This document shows, piece by piece, positions 1 through 13,600 of a DNA stretch of 64,000 nt. The notes under the pieces are model-generated. The model did no database searches and had not been told where the DNA came from. It was given only the letters and a program-made list of their open reading frames with translations. Each line of letters starts with the position of its first letter. Positions within the stretch are counted from its first letter, which is position 1. The stretch is taken from the NCBI RefSeq assembly GCF_016097555.1, contig NC_054709.1, forward strand, positions 28,962,473-29,026,472, written 5' to 3'. Source of the stretch: Gigantopelta aegis. Taxonomy: Eukaryota > Mollusca > Gastropoda > Neomphalida > Peltospiridae. The position numbers and the translations under genes are program-made.

Positions 1-17
1 CTCTCTCTCTCTCTCTC

Positions 18-77
<60 letters not shown>
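1..77. repeat. (CT)n microsatellite
   Basis: Almost pure CT dinucleotides run from the window edge to about 77, followed by a short GATC run. From here to 768 I see only A/C-rich and AT-rich intronic or upstream sequence. Any earlier exons of the ZP-domain gene probably lie outside the window. Confidence 0.95.
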
Positions 78-80
<3 letters not shown>

Positions 81-768
81 CGATCGATCGAACACGAACA
101 AGAAAACAACAACAACAACAACAATAACAATCCTCCCAAAACAAAAAACACACTAACATACCCACTGAAAAACAATACTCCACCTTTTTCTTCCTCTTTC
201 CCTTGAACATTACAGTAACGATGAGTACAGGCCTTTGAGAATTGAAAATCTGAGTGACCCATTTATCGGTCACGCAGAAATAAATCCTGGAAATAAATCC
301 TGGAAATAAATCCAGGTAACCCATAGTAAATAGTGCTCCAAATTTTGCGCGAACAAAGTCTCCCCCCACCAAAAAACAAACAAAATAGGTTACGCAAAAT
401 TAGATTAGCGTGATCAACGCGCGAACGAAACGATCGTTCTCGCAGTTTTCAGAGTCCTGTGAGTATATATATTATACTATTATACAACATATCTCTGTCT
501 GTTGGTGTAGTCATTATGTGGGGTGGTTTCTGCGTGGTACCATGGTTTTGTAAAGGGCACCAATGGCCTAGTACCGCCGTCTTCAGCTCGTTAGGTTTTC
601 TATAGGGGTTACGTCAACCTTAGCTCCTGGATCAAGATCCTACCCAGGAAGCACAGAGTTGGTTTGGAGTTTGGAGTTTTTCTTCTCCTAGATACATTAA
701 CTGACGCCCTAAAATACCATATAGACTGAATGACAAATTAGCTAAAAGTTAAGACACATATTTCGCAG

Positions 769-906
769 ACGCAACTGACGGTTCACCATGCACACCTTCC
801 AGCTGCAACGGCCACGGACTCTGCGTTGGCAACGGGACAGCGGTGACATGTCACTGCGAAGCCGGTTGGGAACATGACGCCGACGGCAACTGCACACTTC
901 CTCGAT
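769..906 (+). CDS. Exon: EGF-like domain
   Basis: The acceptor TTTCGCAG precedes it and the donor GTGAGTAA follows. The translation has the spacing C-x4-C-x5-C-x8-C-x-C-x11-C with the CHCEAGW core, a complete EGF-like module. It is a symmetric phase 1-1 exon (138 nt), the arrangement expected for a shuffled EGF module. It is too short and ATG-free for ordinary ORF scans. Confidence 0.88.
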
Positions 907-2105
907 GTGAGTAATACGTTTCGAATTTCGTCTCTCTCTTTTTTTTTTTTTTATATTTGTGTGATTTTTCTAATTTCGTTTTTTTATATTTGAATTTTTT
1001 TTATTTTCGTCTTTTTTTATATTTGAATTTTTTATTTTCGTCTTTTTTCATATTTGTGTGATTTTTGGAATATCGTCTTTTTGATATTTACATGATTTTT
1101 TAATCTCGTCTTTTTGATATTTGAATTATTTATTTTCGTCTTTTTTTATATTTGTGTGATTTTTTAAAAAATTTATTTTTTTAGAATTTTGACTATTTGA
1201 TATTTGTTAGATTTGGCAAATTTCATCTTTTTAATATTTGTGTGATCTTTCGAATTGTGTCATTTTGATATTAAATTTTGTGTACCTTTTCGAATTTTAT
1301 CTCTTTGATATTTGTATGATTTTTCGAACCTCAACTCTTTGATATTTGTGTCATATTTTCGAATGTCATCTTTGACATTTATGTGATTTTTCGAACCTTA
1401 ACTCTTTGATATTTGTGTCATATTTTCGAATGTCATTTTTGACATTTATGTGATTTTTCGAACGTCAACTCTTTGATATTTGTGTCATATTTTCGAATTT
1501 CATGTCTTTGATCGTTGTTTAGTTTAGCAAATGTGATTTTTCGTTCGGAGTTTTTTGTTACATCTCGCTACATAACTGTACATCGTCGGATCGATCCCCG
1601 TCGGTGGGTCCAATGGGCTATTTCTCGTTCCAGCCAGTGCACCACGACTGGTTATTCAAGGGCCGTGGTATGTACTACCCTGTCTGTGGGGTGGTGCATA
1701 TAAAAGATTCCTTGCTGCTAATCTAAAAGAGTAGTCCATGAAGTGGCGACAGCGGGTTTCCTCTCTCTATATCTGTGTGGTCCATAACCATATGTCCGAC
1801 GCCATATAACCGTAAATACAATGTGTTGAGTGAGTCGTTAAATAACACATTTCTTTCTTTCTTTCTTTCTTTCTTTCTTTCGTCGGCTCTCGTATCAAAG
1901 TTGACGGCTATGTTGATGGTGATGGTCGTCGTGATAATAATGCTGGTGATGATGATGTTGATGACGACGATGATGTTGATTATTTTTATTATGTTGATGC
2001 TTATGGTTCTGGTGATGTTGTTATTATTGTTATTGTTGTTGTTGCTGCTGCTGTTGATGTTGATGTTGATGTTGATGTTGATCATGTTAATGACAATAAA
2101 GCTGG

Positions 2106-2141
<36 letters not shown>

Positions 2142-3635
2142 CGACGACGAAGGTTATGGAGTTTGTTGCTGCAGCTGGTGATTGTGATGTTGATCATATT
2201 AATGATGATGAAGCTGGTGGTGATGATGATGAAATGTTTTATTTAACGACGCACTCAACACATTTTATTTACAGTTATATGGCGTCGGACATATGGTTAA
2301 GGACCACACAGATATTGAGAGAGGAAAAACCCGCTGTCGCCACTTCACGGGCTACTCTTTTTGATTAGCAGCAAGGGATCTTTTATATGCACCATCCCAC
2401 AGACAGGATAGCACATACCACGGCCGTTGATATACCAGTCGTGGTGCACTGGCTCGAGCGAGTAATAGCCCAATGGGTCCACCGACGGGGATCGGTCCCA
2501 GACCAACCGCTCATCAAGCGAGCGCTCTACCACTGGGCTACGTCCCGCCCCCAATTTGGTTGTCGAAAATTGCCAAAACATTACTTAGTTTCCTCTAGCC
2601 TTCCTCTGCATATCACCGGCCTCGGTGGCGTCGTGGTTAGGCCATCGGTCTACAGGCTAGTAGGTACTGAGTTCGGATCCCAGTCGAGGCATGGGATTTT
2701 TAATCCAGATACCGACTCCAAACCCTGAGTAGTGCTCCGCAAGGCTCAGTGGGTAGGTGTAAACCACTTGTACCGACCAGTGATCCATAACTGGTTCAAC
2801 AAAGGCCATGATTTGTGCTATCCTGCCTGTGGGAAGCGCAAATAAAAAATCCCTTGCTGCCTGTCGTAAAAGAGTAGCCTATGTGGCGACAACGAGTTTC
2901 CTCTAAAAACAGTGTCAGAATGACCATATGTTTGACGTCCAATAGCCGATGATAAGATAAAAAATCAATGTGCTCTAGCGGCGTCGTTAAATAAAACAAA
3001 CTTTTTTTTTCTTTTCCTCTGCATATCAGTAACAATAAGGGAAGGGCTGGAGGTGACTCGAACTAGGCTAAATGGGACCAATACCGAATAACAACTTTGT
3101 AGCGTCTTTTAAACTTTTATTTCAGACAAAGTTTACTGCAGTCACAATTCCATGATAATCAACGTAAATCCACACGGTTCGTTTTCCGGCACCGTTTACG
3201 AAATCGGCGACAAGCAGACGACGTGCATGATGACGAAAGCGTTCGACGATGCCGACGTTGTGGCTGCCATAACCGGATTGCCAGGACAGAGTAGCAACCC
3301 GTTGAAAGGGGGCGTTGTAGCTGTCGTCTATAATAATGGAACGCTTGACGGAACGGATAACGCATGCTCAACCGTCGCGTTGACATCATTCGTGAGTATT
3401 CGGAACGTAATCGATGATCTTCGGAAACCGTCGGATATGTTCGTTTTTACGAACACGCTCCGAACGTATTTTACACGTACTTTAGTGATGAAGTTAATTC
3501 TCCGTTTAAAACAAATTGTGTACAAACAAACAAAGAAACAAACAAAACACCCCCCCCAAGTGGGGGGGGGGGGGGGCGAGGATAGCAACGGTGGGTGGGC
3601 ATGTGTTCCCCCACTTTATAGCAGCAGCGATGGTT

Positions 3636-3667
<32 letters not shown>

Positions 3668-3707
3668 CGCGCCCCACCCCACTTTTTGGCACCTTCCTAC
3701 GCCCGTG

Positions 3708-3755
<48 letters not shown>

Positions 3756-4648
3756 TTAGTACTACTACATCTTTACAGGATGATGGCGATACCACTACTG
3801 ACATGTACACTATACAGAGGACGTTTATCGTCCAGTATCACCCAGACTACATGATCAAGGCGGACGAGAAACTGGTAGCAAAGTGTAAGACAGACCTGAA
3901 AAACCAACACACGCAAATAACCATGGGATCCATCACGAACAACCCGTGAGTTATCGCCCTTATTTTTGGAAAAACCAGCACACTCTATGTTGGTGGTGAT
4001 GAACCGGCCTCGGTGGCGTCGTGGTTAAGCCATCGGATATATAAGGCTGGTAGGTAGCCTACAGGGTTCGCAGCCCGGTACCGGTTTCCACCCAGAGCGA
4101 GTTTTAATGACTAAATGGGTAGATGTAAGGCCACTACACCCTCTTTTCTCTCACTAACCACTAACAATTAACAACTAACCTACTGTCCTCTACAGACAGC
4201 CCGGATAGCTGATATGTGCCCAGGACAGCGTGGTTGAACCTTAACTGGATATAAGCACGAAAATAAGTTAAAATGAATTGGTGGTGATGATGGTGATAGT
4301 GGGAGATTTCATATATCATTTATAGGGCGGGGCGTAGCCTAGTGGTAAAACGCTCGCTTGATGCGCGGTCGGTCTAGAATCGATCGCCGTCGGTTGACTC
4401 ATTGGGCTATTTCTCGCTCTAACCAGTGCACCACGACTGGTGTATCAAAGGCCGTGGTATGTACGATCCTGTCTGTTGGATGGTGCATATAAAAGATCCC
4501 TTGCTACTAATGAAAAATGTAGCAGGGTTCCTCTTTAAAATTATCCATTTATAAATCAATGTGCTCTAGTGGTGTCGTTAGAACAAAACAAACTTTAACT
4601 GTGTTGGTGATTGTGGGAGCCTTCGTATGTCTTCTATCCACAAAATAT

Positions 4649-4683
<35 letters not shown>

Positions 4684-7600
4684 TTATTTATTTGTTTTTA
4701 AAACTTAAATCATGTATTATAGGATACAATATGTGACAGAGCATAATATTAACACATTGCAATTTCTCTCCTTTTAAAGGGACAGAACCTAGTTTTTTAA
4801 ACACTACAGCATATTTTCTACTATTAGAGCCGTTTATGATCACTGAAATCAAACACTACTTATGTTTTATTCTTTAGTTTATCCATTTCCGTACAACCGA
4901 AGTGTTTCTGGTCATCCTGGTGTTTGTAGTACCCAAAATAGCATTTTTTTCTTTTTTTTTCTTTTTAAACGCACGTGCGTCTGAGAAGTAGCGGTTTATT
5001 GATTCGAGTTTAGTCTATTTTGAAGGATATTTCCTGTTTTTACATCACAGACTCTTCTTTCAGTCTATTGTAACTTTATCCAAATGAGTTACAAGTTTGT
5101 AAATGAACTAAACTTAATATCAATTTTTTTTACGGGTTAAAACTAGGGTACGCGCCTTTAACACAGTGTAGATCTTTTTCTTGTTACACAGTATAGATTT
5201 TCCTTGTGTTGTTTTACCGGAATGTTAAATGAATAACAGAAGTTACAAGTTGGTGGCGTAGGTTGTATTTGACTTTCCATCATGAAACGCGATTAACAAG
5301 TTAATAATATGGTGATACAGATAATATATAATCATCAGCTCTTGGGTGAATGACACGCAGGTCTCCCGATAGAGTTGACATTGCGACTGAGAACCTCAAG
5401 GGTTAGGATCAGCTCTTGGGTGAATGACACGCAGGTCTCCCGATAGAGTTGACATTGCGTCTGAGAACCTCAAGGGTTAGGATCGGCTCTTGGGTGAATG
5501 ACACGCAGGTCTCCCGATACAGCTGACATTGCGTCTGAGAACCTCAAGGGTTAGGATCAGCTCTTGGGTGAATGACACACAGGTCTCCCGATACAGTTGA
5601 CATTGCGTCCGAGAACCTCATGGGTTAGGATCAGCTCTTGGGTGAATGACACGCAGGTCTCCCGATAGAGTTGACATTGCGTCCGAGAACCTCAAGGGTT
5701 AGGATCAGCTCTTGGGTGAATGACACGTAGGTCTCCCGATAGAGTTGACATTGCGTCTGAGAACCCCAAGGGAATGAACAGCAGAGCTGTTACCGGCCTC
5801 AGTGGTGTCGTGGTTAAGCCATCGGACATAAGGCTGGTAGGTACAGGGTTCGCAGACCAATACTGGCTCCAACCCAGAGCGAGTTTTAACGACTCAATGG
5901 GTAGGTGTAAGACCACTACACCGACTTCTCTTTCACTAACCACTAACAACTAACTGACTATCCTGGACAGACAGCCCAGATAGCTGAGGTGTGTGCCCAG
6001 GACAGCGTGCTTGAACCTTAATTGGACATAAGCACGAAAATAAATTGAACAACACCAACAGCAGAGCTGTCCTCCTTGGGTATCCCCATCCGTCTCCCTG
6101 GGTCTCTCTCTGAAATACCCTTAAAAACAGATTAGAACACGACTCCCTCCATAAGCGTTTCTTCCCAGACGCACGTGCGTTGTCGAAAAGATGAAACATA
6201 CATTTTGTGATATTAAAAACACTTCGGGTGTATGGACATCGAAATTTTGAACAATAAAATCTTAGTAATGACTGATTTCAGTGGCTCTGATGGTGAACAA
6301 TATGCCTTAGTGTTTAAAAACTAGGACCTGTCACTTTAAATAATTGTTTGGGCGGGACGTAGCCAGTGGTAAAGCGTTCGCTCGATTCGTGGTCGATCTG
6401 GGATCGACCCCTCGTCGGTGGGCCCATTGGGCTATTTCTCGTCCCATCCAGTGCACCACGACTGGCATATCAAAAGCCGTCGTATGTACTACCCTGTCTG
6501 TGGGATGGTGCATATAAAAGAGCCCTTGTTGCTAATCGAAAAGAATAGCCCATGAAGTGGCGACAGCGGGTTTCCTCTCTCTATCTGTGGACCGACCTCG
6601 GTGGCGTCGTGGTTAGGCCATCGGTCTACAGGCTGGTAGGTACTGGGTTTGGATCCCAGTCAAGGCATGGGATTTTTAATCCAGATACCGACTCCAAACC
6701 TTGAGTGAGTGCTCCGCAAGGCTCAATGGGTAGGTGTAAACCACTTGCACCGACCAGTGATCCATAACTGGTTCAACAGAGGCCATGGTTTGTGCTGTCC
6801 TGCCTGTGGAAAGCGCAAATAAAAGATCCCTTGCTGCTAATTGGAAAGAGTAGCCCATGTAGTGGCGACAGCGGGTTTCCTCTCAAAATCTATATGGTCC
6901 TTAACCATATGTCTGACACCATATAACCGTAAATAAAATGTGTTGAGTGCGTCGTTAAATAAAACATTTCTTTCTTTTTTCTGTCCTCTATCTGTGTGGT
7001 TCTTAACCACATGTCTGACGCCATATAACCGTAAATAAAATGTGTTGAGTGCGTCGTTAAATAAAACATTTCGTTCCTTCCTTGTTTTTGTTTGTAGTGC
7101 TACCCAAGAACAAGTGAACGCCGTCACTGTCACTGACACCTTTGGGTCAACCCTGGCCCTCGTAAACACCGACGGGTCCGATTCGACGACAGATGGGGCG
7201 GTAGGGGATCAGAAGTGTCTACGTCTACATAACCCAAGTAAGCCAGTGGCGGATACGGAGGGGCCCCCCACTCATTTCACTGAGTTAACACGGCAATTTC
7301 GATGATATATTTTAATATATTATTCTTTTAAAAATTAAGAATGGATCATCCACATTAGGATATTAGGAGAGCATTTAGGAGGGGCATAGAGGGCTCAACA
7401 TCTCCTACTGGTGGTCAAGAATATTATCTTTTTACATTCGTATAAGCACGGGGCGGGACGTAGCCCAATGGTAAAGCGCTCGCTCGATGCGCGGTCGGTC
7501 TGGGATCGATCCCCGTCGGTGGGCCCATTGGGCTATTTGTCGCTCCAGCCAGTGAACAACGACTAGTATATCAAAGGCCGTGGTATGTGTTATTCTGTCT

Positions 7601-10600
7601 GAGGGATGATGCATATAAAAGATCCCTTGCTGCTAATCGAAAAAGAGTAGCCCATGAAGTGGCGACAGCGGGTTTCCTCTCTCAATATCTGTATGGTCCT
7701 TAACCATATGTCTGACGTCATATAACCGTAAATAATATGTGTTGAGTGCGTCGTTAAATAAAACATTTCCTTCGTATAAGCACTGGCGTATCCAGGATTT
7801 TAAATTGGGGGGGGGGGGGGGGGGCAAACCAACACTATGTATGTATGTATGTATCATGTTATAAAATTTAATACAGTAAAAAAAGAAAAAAGGTGTGATG
7901 GGGGGGGGGGGGGGGGCGTGTCTCCCCCCTCGCTACGCCACTGTGTATAAGGAGAGGAGTCTTATTTATGAATGCTACCGAACTGCTATGCATTAATGTT
8001 ACCGGCCCATAGGAACCGGTAGAGGTGGGCTACTCACTTGAGGTACAAAACATTAAACCTTTTGTCCTAATATGTGTGTGCGTGCAAGAGTGCGTGCGTG
8101 CGTGCGTGTGTGTATGACTTGCTTATAATCCCACTATAGCGTATGCCTCCCTCGTTCCTTCAAGCCATAGTTACGCCACTTTGTCTTTAAAGGGGCATTC
8201 TTGAGTTTGCTGCATTGTAAGATGTTTCCAACTAATAAAATATTTCTACGATTAAATTTACATATTAAATATATTTTCTTGTTTAGAATAGCAGTGTCTG
8301 TATATTCAATGTGTTTTTGATCGTCTTAATATTTGTAAGAAGCCCAAACTGGATTTTGTCTTCAAATAATTTCGTACGTACGAAAAAAATATATTTTAGG
8401 AAATAAAATGATATTTAACCTGGTACAAATATTAGAACGATCAGAAACACGTTTAATATACAGCCACTAATATTTTATGCAGAAAAATATATTTGATATG
8501 TAATTGCAATTATTAAAAAGTCTCTGTTAGTCGATAATATCTTAAAAATTGCAGCAAACTCAGGAATATTCCTTTAATAGTAAAAACATATAGCCTGTCC
8601 GATCATTGTGAATATATATATTTTTTTGTAAATAATTTCAGTTTGGTTTAACGTATGAAGAAAAGTAAAAGTGTTTTGGAAATATAAAACCCCCCAACAA
8701 AAACAACAACAAAAAAACACCCCAACCACAAGAAAACCCAACAACAACAAAAAACCCTATTTTTTTGGTGCAATTTACAAATCAGTCGACTCTGAAATAA
8801 ATAACTTGTAGCAAATTCCATACTATGAAAAAAAAGGCGTTCCCAGTGGGACGGACTATAGATCTGCTGCTGTATTCGCTAATCTATTGTCCGTCCCATC
8901 ATTTTATTAAAATGTTTTTTGTAAATAATTTCAGTTTGGTTTGACGTAAGAAGAAAAGTGTTTTGGAAATAACAAAGAAATACAATTTGTATGTGCAATT
9001 TACAAATCAATCGGCTCGGAAATAAATAACTTGTAGTAAATTACATAGTATGAAAAACAAAATGCGATCCCGGTGGGACGGAATATAAGCACTGACGTTT
9101 CACATATCAACATACTTTTTTGTATGGTGAGGCGGAACGTAGCCCAGTGGTAAGGCGTTCGCTCGATGCAATGTCGGTCTAGGATCTATCACCGTCGGTT
9201 GGCCCACTGGGCTATTTCTCGTTGTAGCCAGTACACCACGACTGGTATATCAAAGGTTGTGGTATGTGCTATCCTGCCTGTGGAATGGTGCATATAAAAG
9301 ATCCCTTGCTAGTAATGAAAAAGAAATGTGACCAAATGTTTGACATCCAATAGCCGATGATTAATAAATAAAGATGCTCTAGTGGTGTCGTTAAACAATA
9401 TATATATTTTTTCCTTTCAGGCATGTCAGTTCACATAAAGAAGGTTGTTCTGACAAACAATTTACCTGAGACAGATAGCATGTACAGAGAAGTCGCTCTC
9501 CTGGAAAACAGGTGATCGTTAGCAAGAATTCATAGAAGTATGGTAACATCACTGTATGTATTAGTCCCCTACCGGTCCAACCGGGGTGGGGGTGGAGGGT
9601 ATGGGTGGGTGTTGATTGGTGGGGTGTTATAGGTTTCGTCTTCGTCCTTCTGTCTCTCTTTTCCCCGTTTTCCAGACTTTGTTTTCCCTACAATGCCTCA
9701 GGATAATGAACTGAAATTTGGTGTTTTGGTTTATCATACAAAGTTACAGATCAAACAGAGCCGGTTTAAGGATCCACGGGGCCTGTAGCACAAATAACAA
9801 CGGGTCCCCCTTTCCCAGGATATAAATTTTGTAACCCTATCTGGGAGAGGATGAAAAATGACCTGGTGAAAATAAATGTACACATCACCACGGGGCTCCC
9901 TGAAGCGCGGGGCCCGTAGCACGTGCTAGATGTGCTACTAGGATAAACCAATCTAATTAAAATTAGCTCCACTATTACATGTGGATCTAACACCAGCCAG
10001 TTAGAGCTCATGTCCACCAATCAAAACCTTACTTGCAGAATCCTGCCAGTGATTTAAAAATAATTTGAAAACATTCCGAATTATCCTGAGGGTATACGAC
10101 ATGTTTCGTGTGAATTACGAATGCCTTAAAACATGTTTTATTTTATAAAATAAATAATTTGTAATGTAAAACTGAAGACTGATTTAGTTAGGTTTTTTTA
10201 TAAATAAGTAAATCATTTTTAATGTAAAATTGAAGACTGATAACCCACCCCGTACGTATTGGTATGGTTCGCTGTACTGCGGCCACTAAAATAGACTCGC
10301 CCGATATTTTTAGAATTTGTATGCTCCCAAATAACGTTATAAAAGGCGAAGTGCGATTGGTCAATATTTAAATTATTATTTACAGACGAAATGTTACCTG
10401 GACATTGGGGACTACGCAGTGTTGTTAGTTTTAAATCACTGGCAGGATTCTGCAAGTAAGGTTTTGATTGGTGGACATGAGCTCCAACTGGCTGGTGTTA
10501 GATCCACATGTAATAGTGGAGCTAATTTTAATTAGATTGGGATAAACCGGCTCTGATATTTACGTTCGACTCATGGAGACCGGGGAGAGACGTAGCCCAG

Positions 10601-13600
10601 TGGTAGAGCGCTCGCTTGATGCGCGGTCGGTCTGGGATCGATCGCCGTAAGTGGGCCCATTGGGCTATTTCTCGCTCCAGCCAGTGCACCACGACTGGTA
10701 CATCAAAGACCGTGGTATGTGCTATCCTGTCTATGGGATGGTGCATATAAAACGATTCCTTGCTACTAATTGAAAAAGAGTAGCCCATGAAGTGGCGACA
10801 GCGGGTTTCCTCTCTCAATACCTGTGTGGTCATTAACCGTATGTCCGACGCCATATAACCGTAATTAAAATGTGTAGTTAAATAAAACATTTCCTTCCTT
10901 GCACAGCTGCAAAGCAACATCTTCAGGGAAACTTGGATCCATCTGGCAGGGCGTGCCCACACTGGACACAAACAGCAACGTGGTGACCTTCTGTTTCGGC
11001 CTGTTCACCATCAAACCCACCTCCCAGCTGACCATCAAAGTGTGGAGTAACCTGTGTCCCAACGGAATATCCGGATGTGAAGCGGTAATGCCCAACACAC
11101 ACCTAGCGATTGTTAAAGGGACATTCCTGAGTGTGCTGCAATTGTTAAGATGTTATCGACTAACAGACTTTTTAACGATTGTAATTACATATCAAATATA
11201 TTTTTCTGCATAAAATATTAATGTCTGTTTATTAAACGAGTTTCTGATCCTTTTAATATTTGTACTAGGTTAAATTTCATTTTATTTCCTAATTATTATT
11301 TTTTCGTACGTACACAATTATTTGAAGACAAAATCCAGTTTGGGCTTCTTACAAATATTAAGACGACCAGAAACGCATTGAATACACACACACACTGATA
11401 TTCTAAACAAGAAAATATATTTAATATGTAAGTTTAATCAAAGAAATGTTTTATTAGTCGGAAACATCTTACAATGCAGCAAACTCGGGAATGTCCATTT
11501 AACGCCAACGCGACAATCGCAGTGACGATCGTCCGATAGTGTGCCCAGCACACTCGGGCTGGCGTAGCGGTTTTGTCAGCATTAAATTCAAATTCTAATC
11601 CGAAAAAATAACATAATTTCAGGGCTTAGAAATTTTTGTTTCAGCCAATTTTCAGATATATGTGGAGTATTTCCTTGAAAATCATTCACAAGTGGTTAAT
11701 TTAAAGAAAATTTAGCCAAAGACTAAATCAGAGTTCGACAAATCCGCTAGTCCGACGCCCGGGGCTAGTGTTTATTAATACAGGGCTAGTGACAAATGCA
11801 AAACCAGTAGCCCGATGGGCTAGTGGTTTTAAAAAAGAGAAAGAAAACAGTCTAAATGTTTAGGCCACTTTATATGGAAATTAGCAATTGACTAATTTGG
11901 CAATGAACAGGGTGAGCCCTGAGTTTAGACAGGACCGAGGAGCAGCTACAGGATTTTGCAAAAGGGGGTGGGGGTGGGGGTGTGTGTTAAAAAAATGAAG
12001 AACAAGTTTGAATTTGCCGAAATTTATTGAGCCAAGCACCCAAACGAAGTGAGATCTGAAGGTTCAGGGGCAAGCTCCTCAAAAACTTTAAAACTAAAGA
12101 TGCTCAGAGAATCTTTCCATGGCATTTTAGCTCTGGTACAGCGCTCGCCTAATGCGCGATCGATCTTGGATCGAATCCCGTCGGTGGCCCCATTGGGCTA
12201 TTTCTCGTTCCAGCCATTGTTCCACAACTGGTGTAACAAAGGCCGTGATCCCCGTCGGTGGCCCCATTGGGCTATTTGTCGTTCCAGCCAGTGCACCACG
12301 ACTGGTGTAACAAAGGCCGTGTTCCCCGTCGGTGGGCCTATTGGGCTATTTCTCGTTCCAGCCAGTGCACCACGACTGGTATATCAAATACCGTGGTATG
12401 TACTACCCTGTCTGTGAGATGGTGCATATAACATATCCCTTGCTGCTAATCGAAAAGAGTAGGCAATGAAGTGGCAACAGCGGGTTTCCTCTCCCAATAT
12501 CTGTGTGATCCTTAACCATATGTCAGACGTCGTATAACCGTAAATAAAATGTGTTGAATGCGTCGTTAAATGAAACATTTCCTTCCTTTCTATTATTATG
12601 CTAGTCTCAGACTGTCAACTGTCACGACGAAGTTGACCAACTCGACTTTTGCGTTGTAATTTTACCAACTCCCGACTTACGACAGGTGCGCTCAGATTAA
12701 CAACTAATGGGTTATATGACGAGAACTGAGTCGTAATAGCGCTCACACTAGCAACCGGTCTCGGTGGTGTCGACGTTAAACCATCGGACATAACGCTGGT
12801 AGGTACTGGGTTCGCAGCCCGGTACCGGCTCCCACCCAGAGCCAGTTTCAGTGGGTAGGTGTAAGACCACTACACCCTCTTCTTTCTCACTAACCACTAA
12901 CGACTAACCCACTTTCCTTGATAGACAGCCCAGATAGCTGAGGTGTGTGCGCAGGACAGCATGCTTGAACCTTAATTGGATATAAGCATAAAAATAAGTT
13001 GAAATGAAATGAAATGGTTAGCAACTGGACAATCGTAGAAGTTGGCCAACTTTGTGCTGGCACTTGGTAGTCTCACATTAGCATTATATTGTGAATGATA
13101 AATCTTTTTAAAAAAGGTCATTAAAAGAGCACTTTAAGATTTAGTTGGATAAGTTTTCCAGCTTAATTTTTGAGGACATGCAAGGAGAAAATATAATACT
13201 ACACTCGTGCCAATTAGATACCATTTGTCTTACAACTCATTGTTTAAAAAGGTATCTAGCGAGCGAAAGCGGAAACTCACGTTATATTATGCAGTAAAAT
13301 ATATTTTCAATCAACGAACACTCATCCAGTATTCCCTGCTTAAGCGGTCACGATAATCGGTCGATACAAACAGTTGTTGCAGGATAAATTTAGCTATTTG
13401 TCAGGCAAAAGTTTGTTGGTACATTTAGCAGGTCAACGTTTCTACAACACTCACTTAGTATTGTAATAAGAGTTCGAATCAGGGCAGCTGTTATGTTAAA
13501 TATAGCACAGCACTTACACACGTGATAGTGCACCTTTAATGATTTAAAATTATTTATTGTTTTATTTTTATTTTTAAAATTGTTGTTATTATTATTATTA

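Noticed and set aside
430..470. Micro-exon upstream of the EGF exon (TTCTCGCAG to GTGAGTAT)
   Set aside because: It would be only a few bases long and nothing supports coding; the splice-like motifs are probably chance.
1723..2368. Asn/Ile- and Met/Leu-rich ORFs of 120 and 197 aa
   Set aside because: They consist of microsatellite plus SINE sequence with no splice or motif support.
5334..5770. CRISPR array
   Set aside because: Units are contiguous tandem repeats without unique spacers, in eukaryotic DNA.
10580..10660. tRNA genes in SINE heads
   Set aside because: A- and B-box-like tracts are there, but no cloverleaf with an anticodon arm and acceptor stem forms; the units continue into SINE bodies and are multicopy.
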